Shown here: positions 53,750 to 61,697 of the stretch, piece by piece | How positions within the stretch are numbered: position 1 is the stretch's first letter | Layout of the letters: each line of letters begins with the position of its first letter | From: CBDEGU01 sp965238045 | GTDB lineage: Bacteria > Acidobacteriota > Terriglobia > Bryobacterales > UBA6623 | DNA length: 64,000 nucleotides | Direction: 5' to 3' | Assembly: GCA_965238045.1 (NCBI GenBank) | Contig: CBDEGU010000012.1 | Location: forward strand, 2,480,001-2,544,000 | The notes under the pieces: generated by a model | What the model saw: only the letters and a program-made list of their open reading frames with translations | What the model was told of the DNA's origin: nothing | Databases searched by the model: none | Translations under genes and position numbers: made by a program

Positions 53750-54729
53750 CGGCGCTTGCAACGCTGATTCGGGATGAGGTCGCTCAGGCCGGCCCCATCC
53801 CGTTTCGGCGCTTCATGGAACTGGCGCTCTACCAGCCCGAACACGGTTACTACGTTCAGGGTCGCGACCCGTTCGGAGCCGCGGGCGACTTCTTCACGAA
53901 CTCCCAGTTGCAGCCGGTCTTCGGCCGGCTCCTCGCCCGCCAAATCGGGTGCTGGTATGAGGAGATGGGCCGCCCGGCCGGGTTCGCCGTCGTAGAAGTA
54001 GGCGCCGGGCGCGGTGAAACGCTCGGCGTTGTTCGGCGGGTCCTGCCCCAAATTCGCTGCCTTGCGCTGGACCGTGGCGCGGGCCGTCTTCCCGATCGCT
54101 TTCGAGGGGTGATCTATTCGAATGAGTTCTTTGACGCGCTGCCTGTTCATCTGGTCCAGCAACAAGGCGGCGCCCTTGTCGAACTCTACGTTGACGCAGC
54201 CCCGGCGGGATTCCGGTGGAAGGCAGGCCCGGTTTCCAGCGAGAGTATCTTTGCCTACCAGAGGCGATATGCGCCGGAACTCGAAGAAGGACAAAAGATC
54301 GAAGTGAATCTCGAAGCCATCGATCAAATCGAAAGAATGGCGGCCTCGCTCGATCGCGGCTACATTCTCACTATTGACTACGGCTACACGCGCGAGACGC
54401 TAACGGCCGGGGGGCGTTTCGCCGGCGGTTCGCTGATGAGTTACGCCAATCATCAAGCCGACCCCGATGTTCTCGCCGATCCGGGCGGCCGTGACATCAC
54501 CTCGCATGTCAATTTCACGGCGCTCGAGCAGAGAGGCGCCCAGCTCGGCCTCGACGCGTCCACTCTTCAGACGCAAACCCAATTCTTGATGGCCCTCGGG
54601 CAAGCAGACGAGTTCGCCTCCGCGCTGGCCGCGGAAAGCGAGCGCGAACAGGTCCAGCTCCGCCGGCAACTCAAGTCGCTGCTGTTCGGGCTGGGTGAGA
54701 CCTTCCAGGTTTTAGTACAGAAAAAATAG
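53746..54729 (+). CDS. MidA/NDUFAF7-like SAM-dependent methyltransferase
   Basis: 327 aa. GPIPFRRFMELALYQPEHGYY and GAAGDFFTNSQLQPVFGRLLARQI are the family start, then VVEVGAGRGETLGVVRR (SAM motif) and IYSNEFFDALPVHLV, and ILTIDYGYTRETLTAGGRFAGGSLMSYANH. Relatives methylate an arginine in respiratory complex I. It overlaps the upstream small gene by ATGA. Confidence 0.9.
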   Translation: MTALATLIRDEVAQAGPIPFRRFMELALYQPEHGYYVQGRDPFGAAGDFFTNSQLQPVFGRLLARQIGCWYEEMGRPAGFAVVEVGAGRGETLGVVRRVLPQIRCLALDRGAGRLPDRFRGVIYSNEFFDALPVHLVQQQGGALVELYVDAAPAGFRWKAGPVSSESIFAYQRRYAPELEEGQKIEVNLEAIDQIERMAASLDRGYILTIDYGYTRETLTAGGRFAGGSLMSYANHQADPDVLADPGGRDITSHVNFTALEQRGAQLGLDASTLQTQTQFLMALGQADEFASALAAESEREQVQLRRQLKSLLFGLGETFQVLVQKK

Positions 54730-54740
54730 AGTTATACTCC

Positions 54741-55544
54741 ATGCAGGCTATGGCTGCTCCCTTGTCACAGATCGGGCTCGATCAGCTCGAAGGCCGCCAT
54801 TTCTCTTTCTATCCGGCGATCCTCAACATCGAGCACAACGAATGGACCGTAGTACGCCAGACTTGGTCCGAGGTGCTGGTATCGAATGCCGGGACGGATC
54901 TTGAAATTTGGATACCCAGCGGTTACATCGGGGCCATCAGCAGTTCGGATTCGCCGGTGCTGATTGTCGGGCTCGCACAGGAACTGGAATGGAAGGCCGG
55001 CAAGGTCTGGCCTCATCGCAAACAGATGCTCGAGATGCCAGACCCCCCTGCCGCGTGGAGATCTTCTGGCCTCTCAGCCGCTCCGGCGCCCCCGCGCCGG
55101 CGAGGATCCGGACCGGGAACCGAGCCGCGCATCGGACGGTTCATCGCCGGAGCGCTCGCCTTCGGCCTGATCGCATGTTTGTTGACCATTCTCTTCGCCT
55201 TCGATGCTCTTCGCAATCCCTGGCATATGTTGTTCCCCGCCGACACGAGCACGGCGGACCAGCGCTATTTGAGTTTGACCGCGTCGGACAACTACAGCGA
55301 CGTTGTCCTGAAGGCGGACCCGCCCGAATCCGTACAATGGCTCACCGGCGCGGAAGCCTCGATTCAGTTTGAAATCCTGTTCTACACCAGGCGCTCCTAC
55401 GCGCTCGTCCTGATGGGCGCCAGCCGCGACGACGCGCGCTATATCGGCGCCCTGCATCTGCCATCGCGAAAGATCCTCGACACCGTCAGGCTGTCCGACG
55501 GCGGAACCACCGCCGCAATGCTTAAGAACTTGCCCGAGTTCTAG
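54741..55544 (+). CDS. Hypothetical single-pass membrane protein
   Basis: 267 aa. N-terminal soluble domain (FYPAILNIEHNEWTVVRQTWSEVLVSNAGTDLEIWIPSGYIG) followed by an Arg/Pro-rich linker, one membrane helix (FIAGALAFGLIACLLTILFAF, about residues 135-155) and a C-terminal domain with TASDNYSDVVLKADPPESVQWL. It starts 11 bp after the MidA-like gene. I do not recognise the family; similar proteins occur next to S1/MidA-like genes in related genomes by my inference only. Confidence 0.6.
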   Translation: MQAMAAPLSQIGLDQLEGRHFSFYPAILNIEHNEWTVVRQTWSEVLVSNAGTDLEIWIPSGYIGAISSSDSPVLIVGLAQELEWKAGKVWPHRKQMLEMPDPPAAWRSSGLSAAPAPPRRRGSGPGTEPRIGRFIAGALAFGLIACLLTILFAFDALRNPWHMLFPADTSTADQRYLSLTASDNYSDVVLKADPPESVQWLTGAEASIQFEILFYTRRSYALVLMGASRDDARYIGALHLPSRKILDTVRLSDGGTTAAMLKNLPEF

Positions 55545-55564
55545 CGCCCATTGCTCGCCCGCCG

Positions 55565-57205
55565 TTACGGTGTTTCCGATGGCTCCTTGACTGTGAGCAC
55601 GCGATCGGCCTCGACTTGCTCAAGCACCTGCCGTACGCCGCTGGGCCAAACGATTTCTATCTTCGGTATGACTCGTGTTTCGCCCAGACCGAAATGGACT
55701 CCCGCATGGCTCGAGGAAGCATACCCGACAGCCGTCGTCATCTGGTTGTGCTGATCGCCGATCGTGATCCGCGCGCCGATGCCGTCGCGATTGCTCGTGG
55801 CACCCGCGAGCCGCAGACGAAGCCAGTGCGCCTGGCCGGGACTCACGTTCTCCCAAAGCTCCGCCGCTTCGCCCAGCGAGGTGACGACAACATCGATCTT
55901 GCCGTCGTTATTGAAATCGGCGAAGGCGCCGCCGCGATGCGCGCGCGGCGTTCGGAAGTCCGCTCCCGACGCGGCCGAGACGTCCTTGAATCCGCCCGAT
56001 CCGGTATTGGCCCACACCGCGTTCGGCTGCCGGTAGGTGTCGCTCGAGAACTCTTCGATGTTGTCGGTCACGTGAGCATTCGCGGTGAAGAGATCCTTCC
56101 AGCCGTCGTTGTTGAAGTCGAACAGACCGATGCTCCAGCCGCTGAGCCGGGCGCTGAGCCGTCCGACTTGGCTGGCGTAGGTGGCGTCCTGAAATACGCC
56201 TCCGCCTTGGTTGCGGAAAACCGGAAACGTCTCGCCGGCCAAGGCCGTGAAGATCAGGTCCTCCAGTCCGTCGTTGTCATAGTCGCGAAAATCGGTCCCC
56301 ATGGCGGATACCGTTTTGCCGTCGGCGGTGAGCGCGACACCGGCTTCGAGTCCGGCTTCTTCGAACCGCCGGTTGCCTAGATTGTGAAACAGGAAATTCG
56401 GCTCGGTGTCGTTGGTGACAAAAATGTTCACGAACCCGTCGTGATCGTAATCGGCCAGCGCCACGCTCATGCCCTTGCCGATGTGGGTGGCAATACCCGA
56501 CGACTCCGATACGTCTTCAAATCGCCCATCTCCCAGATTGCGATACAAGCGATTCGGCAGACCCTGGAAGTATTTCGGATGGCAGTAGGTGCGCACCTTG
56601 GCCTCGTTGTCGCCACAATAGCGGTCCAGCGAAGGGGACCAGTCGAGATAATTAACGACAAAGAGATCGAGCAAACCGTCGCGGTCGTAGTCCAGCCATC
56701 CGGCGGCGACCGACCACTCTCCGCCCGCGACGCCGGCTTCGGCCGTGACGTCTTCAAACGTCCCGTCCCCGTTGTTGCGGTAAAGCTGATTGCCTCGAAC
56801 CCCGGCCACGAAGAGGTCGGCATCGCCGTCGTTGTCATAGTCGGCCGCGGCGGCGCCGATCGAGAATCGCTCGCCGCCGAGTCCAGCTTGCGCGGTGACG
56901 TCGCCAAAGCGCATCCCGCCCAAATTGCGGTAGAGGCGGTTCGAGTATTTTGCCCCCCGCTTGGCAAGCGAAGGTGTCTCGGCGCCATTGGTAAAAAAAA
57001 TGTCGGTCCGCCCGTCGCCGTCATAGTCGAAAGCGGCGACGCCGCCGGCCATCGTCTCGACGAGAAACTTTTGCGGCGTCGGGTGATTCGCGAGCACGAA
57101 GTCCAGCCCCGCCTGGCGAGCCACATTGCGAAACCGAATCTCCGGCACCCTGTCCGCCGCGCTTTTGGGTTGCGCCGCCGCCGCCGTCAATTCCCCCGAC
57201 CGCAC
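55565..57205 (-). CDS. CRTAC1/FG-GAP protein with ASPIC/UnbV C-terminus
   Basis: 546 aa. It has the VPEIRFRNVARQAGLDFVLANHPTPQKF start, then FG-GAP repeats (AFDYDGDGRTDIFFTNGAE, ADYDNDGDADLFVAG, LDYDRDGLLDLFVVN, ADYDHDGFVNIFVTNDTE, FDFNNDGWKDLFTAN, ADFNNDGKIDVVVTS) and an ASPIC/UnbV domain (RDGIGARITIG, GLGETRVIPKIEIVWPSG). It lacks a signal peptide and its own ribosome binding site. It is in the same reading frame as the TPR protein upstream, with one TGA (57221-57223) between, so it may be the second half of a TPR-CRTAC1 fusion. Confidence 0.88.
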   Translation of the reverse strand: MRSGELTAAAAQPKSAADRVPEIRFRNVARQAGLDFVLANHPTPQKFLVETMAGGVAAFDYDGDGRTDIFFTNGAETPSLAKRGAKYSNRLYRNLGGMRFGDVTAQAGLGGERFSIGAAAADYDNDGDADLFVAGVRGNQLYRNNGDGTFEDVTAEAGVAGGEWSVAAGWLDYDRDGLLDLFVVNYLDWSPSLDRYCGDNEAKVRTYCHPKYFQGLPNRLYRNLGDGRFEDVSESSGIATHIGKGMSVALADYDHDGFVNIFVTNDTEPNFLFHNLGNRRFEEAGLEAGVALTADGKTVSAMGTDFRDYDNDGLEDLIFTALAGETFPVFRNQGGGVFQDATYASQVGRLSARLSGWSIGLFDFNNDGWKDLFTANAHVTDNIEEFSSDTYRQPNAVWANTGSGGFKDVSAASGADFRTPRAHRGGAFADFNNDGKIDVVVTSLGEAAELWENVSPGQAHWLRLRLAGATSNRDGIGARITIGDQHNQMTTAVGYASSSHAGVHFGLGETRVIPKIEIVWPSGVRQVLEQVEADRVLTVKEPSETP

Positions 57206-57220
57206 GCGCGCCAGCAGGCT

Positions 57221-57916
57221 TCACGCCTGCGGGTGATCGCGCAAGGTCAGTGTTTTCTCGAGACTGCTTTCGGCTTCCGTCCATTGGCCGAGATCGGCCT
57301 GGGCGCGCGCCAAATGGTAATGCGCTTCGGCGAGACTCGGGTTCCTCTTGACCACGGCTCGGAAGTGATCGAGCCCCTCGGCCGGCCGGCCCAGTTTCAG
57401 GAGGACATTCCCGGCGCTGAGATCGGCGTCGATGAGCGTCTCATCCGCCCGCAACGCCCTCTGATACTGGGCAAGCGCCTGCTCGGGGTCATTGAGTTCC
57501 TCGAGAACCATGCCGAGCAAATGATGAGCCGGCGCGGTGGCGCCTCCCAGTTGAATCGCCGACCGCGCGTTGGTCCCAGCCTCGTCATAGCGTCCGGAGG
57601 AAAACCGTGCCAGGGCGAGAAAGAAACGAGCCTCCGTATTCTTCGGCTGATGATCGGCGACTCGCTGAAAAGCCGCCGCCGCCGCGTTGAAATCGCCCGA
57701 CTGCTGCCGGCAGACGCCCAGCATCATTCTCGCCTGCGCGTCACCGGGTTTCGAGCGCAGGTGTTTCTCGAAATTATCGGCGGCCCCGAGAAAATCCCGC
57801 TTCTGGTAAAGCTGCGAGGCGGTCCGCAAGTAGTCCTGGGCCCAGGCGGTCCCAGTCAGCAGCGCGAGCGCGGCCAGTCCAACTCGCAACACCTTCCAAC
57901 ATCGCCTGCCGCGCAT
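57221..57916 (-). CDS. Exported TPR protein, likely N-terminal part of a broken TPR-CRTAC1 fusion
   Basis: 231 aa with a signal peptide (VLRVGLAALALLTGTAWA) and about five TPR units: DYLRTASQLYQKRDFLGAADNFEKHL, DAQARMMLGVCRQQSGDFNAAAAAFQRV, NTEARFFLALARFSSGRYDEAGTNAR, TAPAHHLLGMVLEELNDPEQALAQYQRAL, AEAHYHLARAQADLGQWTEAESSLEK. The stop is TGA right after RDHPQA; the frame then continues as SLLARVRSGELTAAAA into the CRTAC1 part. Confidence 0.85.
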   Translation of the reverse strand: MRGRRCWKVLRVGLAALALLTGTAWAQDYLRTASQLYQKRDFLGAADNFEKHLRSKPGDAQARMMLGVCRQQSGDFNAAAAAFQRVADHQPKNTEARFFLALARFSSGRYDEAGTNARSAIQLGGATAPAHHLLGMVLEELNDPEQALAQYQRALRADETLIDADLSAGNVLLKLGRPAEGLDHFRAVVKRNPSLAEAHYHLARAQADLGQWTEAESSLEKTLTLRDHPQA

Positions 57917-57962
57917 AGATCTCTAGCTTAACGTCTGGATGCTAACCCTCAGACGCCGCGCC

Positions 57963-59050
57963 TCATGCGATGCGGTATTTCTCCAGCGCGTCTTCGTCCA
58001 GGTGGACGCCGAGACCGGGCTGGGTCGGCACCTGATAAAAGCCGTCTTTCATCGTAAACGGTTCCTTCATCAGGTCATCTTCCAGCACGTGGGTCACGCT
58101 GATGCAGTACTGGATTCCGGGGAATGCCGCCGCTTGATGTGCCTGGAAAACCTGGTTGATGCCGTCTTCGATGCTTGGCCCAGCGGCCCTCCAACAACGA
58201 ATGCGTCGAGCAGCCCTTCGCGGACATACGGCATCGGGTCGGCCGTCATGTGTTCGGCGAGCTGCAGCGGCAGTTTTCCCTTTAGCGCGCGGTAGCCCGC
58301 GATGCCAGGACGCGCAATCGGCGACTCGATGCCGAAATAGTTGTGGACCTTCGCCATCTGCTGGCAGAAGTCGATCGTCCGGCCTATGGATCCCCACCAG
58401 GCGTTGGCGTCGGCCCAGACCCGAAAGTCCTTGCCGACGACCGAGCTAATCGCTTCGGCCTGTTCGACCGGGTCCTCCCACGGGCGCGCCTTGACTTTGT
58501 GAACCTTGTATCCCAGGCCTTCGCCGCGCCGCGCTTCGGCGGCCATCAGCTCCGGCGGATAGCACTGGCTCCACCAAGTTTGAACGATACGCGGTTTCGG
58601 ACTCGCTGAGAATAATCGCGATACCGGCAACCCAGAGGCCTGCCCGGCCAGATCATACACAGCAACCAGAATCCCGCCCAGGCTGTCATCGAGCAGGAAC
58701 TCCCAGGGGGAATGTCCAACCATGCGCTTGAGCGTTGCTTCGACCCGCTCACGGTTGGGCATCATGGCGTTGGCAACGCCGGTCAGCCCCTCGTCAGTGT
58801 GGAGTTTCACCATGATCGGGTGGTAATGCGTCTGGAAGCGGTTCTGGCGAAAGAAGCTCGCCTGCCATGCTTCACGAACCGGCTCGTACATCGGGATCTT
58901 GGTGGGAATCACCTCGTAACGGCTGATCCGCGTGGTCAGCGCCGATGCCGGCGTGGCCGCCGAGGCAGCCGCGAGAGGGCGTGCGACCGATGGCGCGATC
59001 GCGGCGGCGGCGATAGATTTGAGAAGTGCTCGTCGGTCTGGTTTGGTCAT
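57963..59050 (-). pseudogene. Enolase-superfamily (mandelate racemase/muconate lactonizing) protein with frameshift
   Basis: A Tat-type leader (KPDRRALLKSIAAAAIAPSVA) starts at the ATG at 59050. The enolase-family active-site residues are recognisable: Lys in YKVHKVKARPWED, Asp in FRVWADANAWWGS, Glu in YFGIESPIARPG and Glu in LAEHMTADPMPYV. Near 58182, after LLDAFVVGGPLG, the frame shifts; PSIEDGINQVFQAHQAAAF and the normal C-terminal YQVPTQPGLGVHLDEDALEKYRIA continue in another frame. One missing C in GGGCC(C)AAGC explains it. It may be a sequencing error; otherwise the gene is inactive. Confidence 0.8.
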
Positions 59051-59174
59051 GAGGGTCGGCCTCGGAGATACGATGCCTAGCATATAGCATCGGGCGGATG
59101 GCTGGCAAAGGCGGCCGGTCGCCGAGAGAGCAATAGCGCCGAATGCGCCGCGGGGATCGCGGCCCATCTCAGAA

Positions 59175-59999
59175 TTACAGGCTTGCCACGGCTAGGGCCT
59201 CATCAATCGTGGCGTCTTCGTGGACCATGGCCGACACCGCCCGTAGCGCCCCGGCGGGGTCTGGCTGTTGCCAGATATTGCGTCCGAAAACGACGCCGGC
59301 AGCGCCGGCTTCGAGGACCTCATCGACGAGATGGAGCGTGTCGGCAAGACCCTCCCCGCGGAACGGGCCGCCGGCGACGAGCACCGGGCGTCCCGTCGAG
59401 AGAACGACCTTGCGGAAACTTTCGATATCACCCGAGTATCTTGTCTCGATCGCGTCGGCGCCAAGCTCGGCTCCCATGCGGCTGGCCATGGCCACTTCGC
59501 CGGCAAGATCCGGGGGCGAACTCGAATCGCCCTTTCCGCTAAAGTCCCGGGGATCGCTTAGCATCCGCTGGCTCCGCATTTCGGCGAGAACGGGCATCCC
59601 GCGGTCGCGGCCAACAGCGCAGACTTCGCCGAGTTTCTTAAGCTCCTCACTCTCATAGGGAGAGCCAATCGTGGCATTGACGACGACCCCGTCCACGCCA
59701 AGGCGGCAGGCCTGCTCCACATCGACATAGAGCCGCATGGGCCCGCCGCCCCGCATGCTCACGCAACCGTCGATCCGCAGCACGATGGCCAGGCTTTCGA
59801 CAACATCGACCACCTGTTCGAGTATGCCCGCTGACACCAGAATCCCGTCCGCCCCATTATGGGCAACCATTTTTACTACTTCGACGGGATTTTCTAGGCC
59901 CGGGACAACCCCTGCCGTGTTTCCATGGTCCACGGCGACAATGACCGAGCGGCCACTGCCCATGAACCGGCGCAAACGAAGCTGCTTGCCAATAGCCAT
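59175..59999 (-). CDS. Class I aldolase (DhnA/DeoC-LacD family)
   Basis: 274 aa TIM barrel of the PF01791 family. RSVIVAVDHGNTAGVVPGLENP starts it, DGCVSMRGGGPMRLYVDVEQACRLGVDGVVVNATIGSPYESEELK contains the substrate/Schiff-base region, and VLVAGGPFRGEGLADTLHLVDEVLEAGAAGVVFGRNIWQ is the phosphate site. Relatives include LsrF and the archaeal ADH synthase, so the substrate is not fixed. Its promoter lies almost against the start codon. Confidence 0.85.
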   Translation of the reverse strand: MAIGKQLRLRRFMGSGRSVIVAVDHGNTAGVVPGLENPVEVVKMVAHNGADGILVSAGILEQVVDVVESLAIVLRIDGCVSMRGGGPMRLYVDVEQACRLGVDGVVVNATIGSPYESEELKKLGEVCAVGRDRGMPVLAEMRSQRMLSDPRDFSGKGDSSSPPDLAGEVAMASRMGAELGADAIETRYSGDIESFRKVVLSTGRPVLVAGGPFRGEGLADTLHLVDEVLEAGAAGVVFGRNIWQQPDPAGALRAVSAMVHEDATIDEALAVASL

Positions 60000-60008
60000 T
60001 ACTTGAAT

Positions 60009-60031
60009 ATTATAACCTCACCCACAAAGAG
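60009..60031 (-). promoter_or_regulatory. Promoter of the aldolase gene, nearly leaderless
   Basis: TATAAT at 60014-60009 lies only 9 nt before the ATG at 59999, with a -35-like TTTAC about 15-16 bases upstream. A start 6-8 bases after the -10 would give a leader of only 1-3 nt. This is an AT-rich patch in a GC-rich window. Confidence 0.5.
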
Positions 60032-60137
60032 TAAAGGGGAAATTCGTTGTTGGTTTATAAAATCATTCGAGGAATTCGCTAGACAACAGATTGCATCGAT
60101 CCTCACGCTTCTCCGCTGGAGGAGATGGACGAGCCAG

Positions 60138-61478
60138 TCAGTTCTGGTCCGCGGCGGCTTCCAGTCCAGGCTCTAGAGGCAGGGCAAGCGGCTCATCGAC
60201 CAAGAAAGAGAGCGCTGTCATGCGTTCCAAAGCCTTGCGCAACGCACCTTCCGCCGTGGGCTCGAGGGTAATGACGAACGGCAGGTCGCCGTGATCCAGC
60301 GCGGGCTCCTGCAAAACGGCGTCCACGCTGATCTTCGAATCCGAGAGAATGCCCGCCAAGGCGGCGATAATTCCAGGCTGGTCCCGGACGCGAAATCGCA
60401 AGTAACGGCGGCGAACCTGATTTTCCACCGCGGCCGGAGCATTATCGGTCAGCTCGGAATGTGCGAAAGGCGAGACTCGTTCGCGGTAACCGCTGGCCGT
60501 CTGGCGGGCCAGATGCATCAGGTCGCTCACCACGGCGACGCCCGTCGGCGTGGAACCGGCTCCGCGACCGTAGTAGAACGTGTCCTCTCCATGAATACCG
60601 CGCACCCAGATCGCGTTGTAAGACCCCTGCACGTGAGCCAAGATCGTCGCCGTTGGCACCAGCGCCGGGCGAACCGACAGCAGCAGGCCGTCGTCATTTT
60701 GCTCCGCCAAAGCGATCAGACGTACCGTCTGGCCCAATTGGGCGGCATAGGTGAAGTCGATCGGCCGGATGCGGCGAATGCCCTCGACATAAATCTCCTC
60801 CGGCGCAACTCGCACGCCGAAGGCCAGGGCCGCCAGCAGCGCCAGCTTCGAGCGGGCGTCGTACCCGTCGACATCGGCGCTGGGGTCGGCCTCGGCGTAC
60901 CCCAGATCCTGCGCCTCCTTCAGAATCGCCTCAAGCGGCTCGCCGCGTTTCTCGATCTCGGTCAGAATATAGTTGCAGGTGCCGTTGAGGATGCCGATCA
61001 ATGCCCCCACCCGGTCGCCCGAGATGCCCTCGCGGAGTACCGAATGGATCGGGATCCCGCCGGCGACACTGGCCTCCATGGCCAGGCTCGCGCCGCCGCG
61101 GCTTGCCTTTTCCCATATCTTGGCGCCCATGGCCGCCATGAGTTCTTTGTTCGCGGTGACAACCGGCTTGCCCCGCCCCAGCGCGGTATCGAGTATTTCG
61201 CGGGCCACGGTCACACCGCCGACGAGCTCGGCGACGATCTGCACCTCGGGATGATCGACGACCTCTCTCCAGTCCGCGGTGCGCAGCGCATCAGGGAACA
61301 GATCGGCTTCCGCCGGAGGACTCTCAAGCACCGACCGCGAACAGATCGCTTTCACTCGCAGGGGAAAACCGAGCTTGCGCTCGATCAAAGAAGCATTATC
61401 GGCGAGGATGCGCAGCGTACCTTGCCCAACATTGCCAAGACCAATGATTCCTACGTTTACAGCAGGCACGAGACCCAT
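60138..61478 (-). CDS. hom: Homoserine dehydrogenase
   Basis: 446 aa. NAD(P)-binding NVGIIGLGNVGQGTLRIL, the homoserine dehydrogenase core (VVTANKELMAAMG, GGIPIHSVLREGISGDRVGALIGILNGTCNYILTEI, GYAEADPSADVDGYDARSKLALLAALAFG) and a C-terminal ACT domain (RYLRFRVRDQPGIIAALAGILSDSKISVDAVLQ) for feedback by threonine. It reduces aspartate semialdehyde to homoserine. Confidence 0.96.
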   Translation of the reverse strand: MGLVPAVNVGIIGLGNVGQGTLRILADNASLIERKLGFPLRVKAICSRSVLESPPAEADLFPDALRTADWREVVDHPEVQIVAELVGGVTVAREILDTALGRGKPVVTANKELMAAMGAKIWEKASRGGASLAMEASVAGGIPIHSVLREGISGDRVGALIGILNGTCNYILTEIEKRGEPLEAILKEAQDLGYAEADPSADVDGYDARSKLALLAALAFGVRVAPEEIYVEGIRRIRPIDFTYAAQLGQTVRLIALAEQNDDGLLLSVRPALVPTATILAHVQGSYNAIWVRGIHGEDTFYYGRGAGSTPTGVAVVSDLMHLARQTASGYRERVSPFAHSELTDNAPAAVENQVRRRYLRFRVRDQPGIIAALAGILSDSKISVDAVLQEPALDHGDLPFVITLEPTAEGALRKALERMTALSFLVDEPLALPLEPGLEAAADQN

Positions 61479-61517
61479 TATAAGTGATGGCCTGACGATC
61501 GCCCCGCGATGACGCCC

Positions 61518-61697
61518 AGCCCGCTTTTCTCAACACGTGGCGAAGCGAAGTGCGTGAGAGGCCCGTCAGTACGAGGCGCGCGCAGCTTGACGAGCGCAGG
61601 CGTACTTGAGAGTACATTGAGCACGGCGAGCAAGCGCAACGAAGTAATGGCGGGCCTATCGCGCACTTCGGTCGTCACGTGTTGAGAAATGTGGGCT
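61518..61697. repeat. 180-bp inverted-repeat element, copy 2 (MITE-like)
   Basis: Starts AGCCCGCTTTTCTCAAC and ends GTTGAGAAATGTGGGCT, so the terminal inverted repeats are better preserved than in copy 1; arms include CACGTGGCGAAGCGAAGTGCG and its complement CGCACTTCGGTCGTCACGTG. It is the same length and alignable throughout with 21119-21298. It lies directly after the stop codon of the YncE/phosphoesterase gene and 39 bases before hom. Confidence 0.85.

Noticed and set aside
20895..57223. UGA read as tryptophan or another amino acid
   Set aside because: Two genes have in-frame TGA, but several intact genes end at TGA with overlapping starts (xseB/ispA, ispA/tlyA). Two nonsense substitutions are simpler.
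56384..57931. A 515-codon plus-strand frame
   Set aside because: Antisense to the TPR and CRTAC1 genes; it shows no domain.
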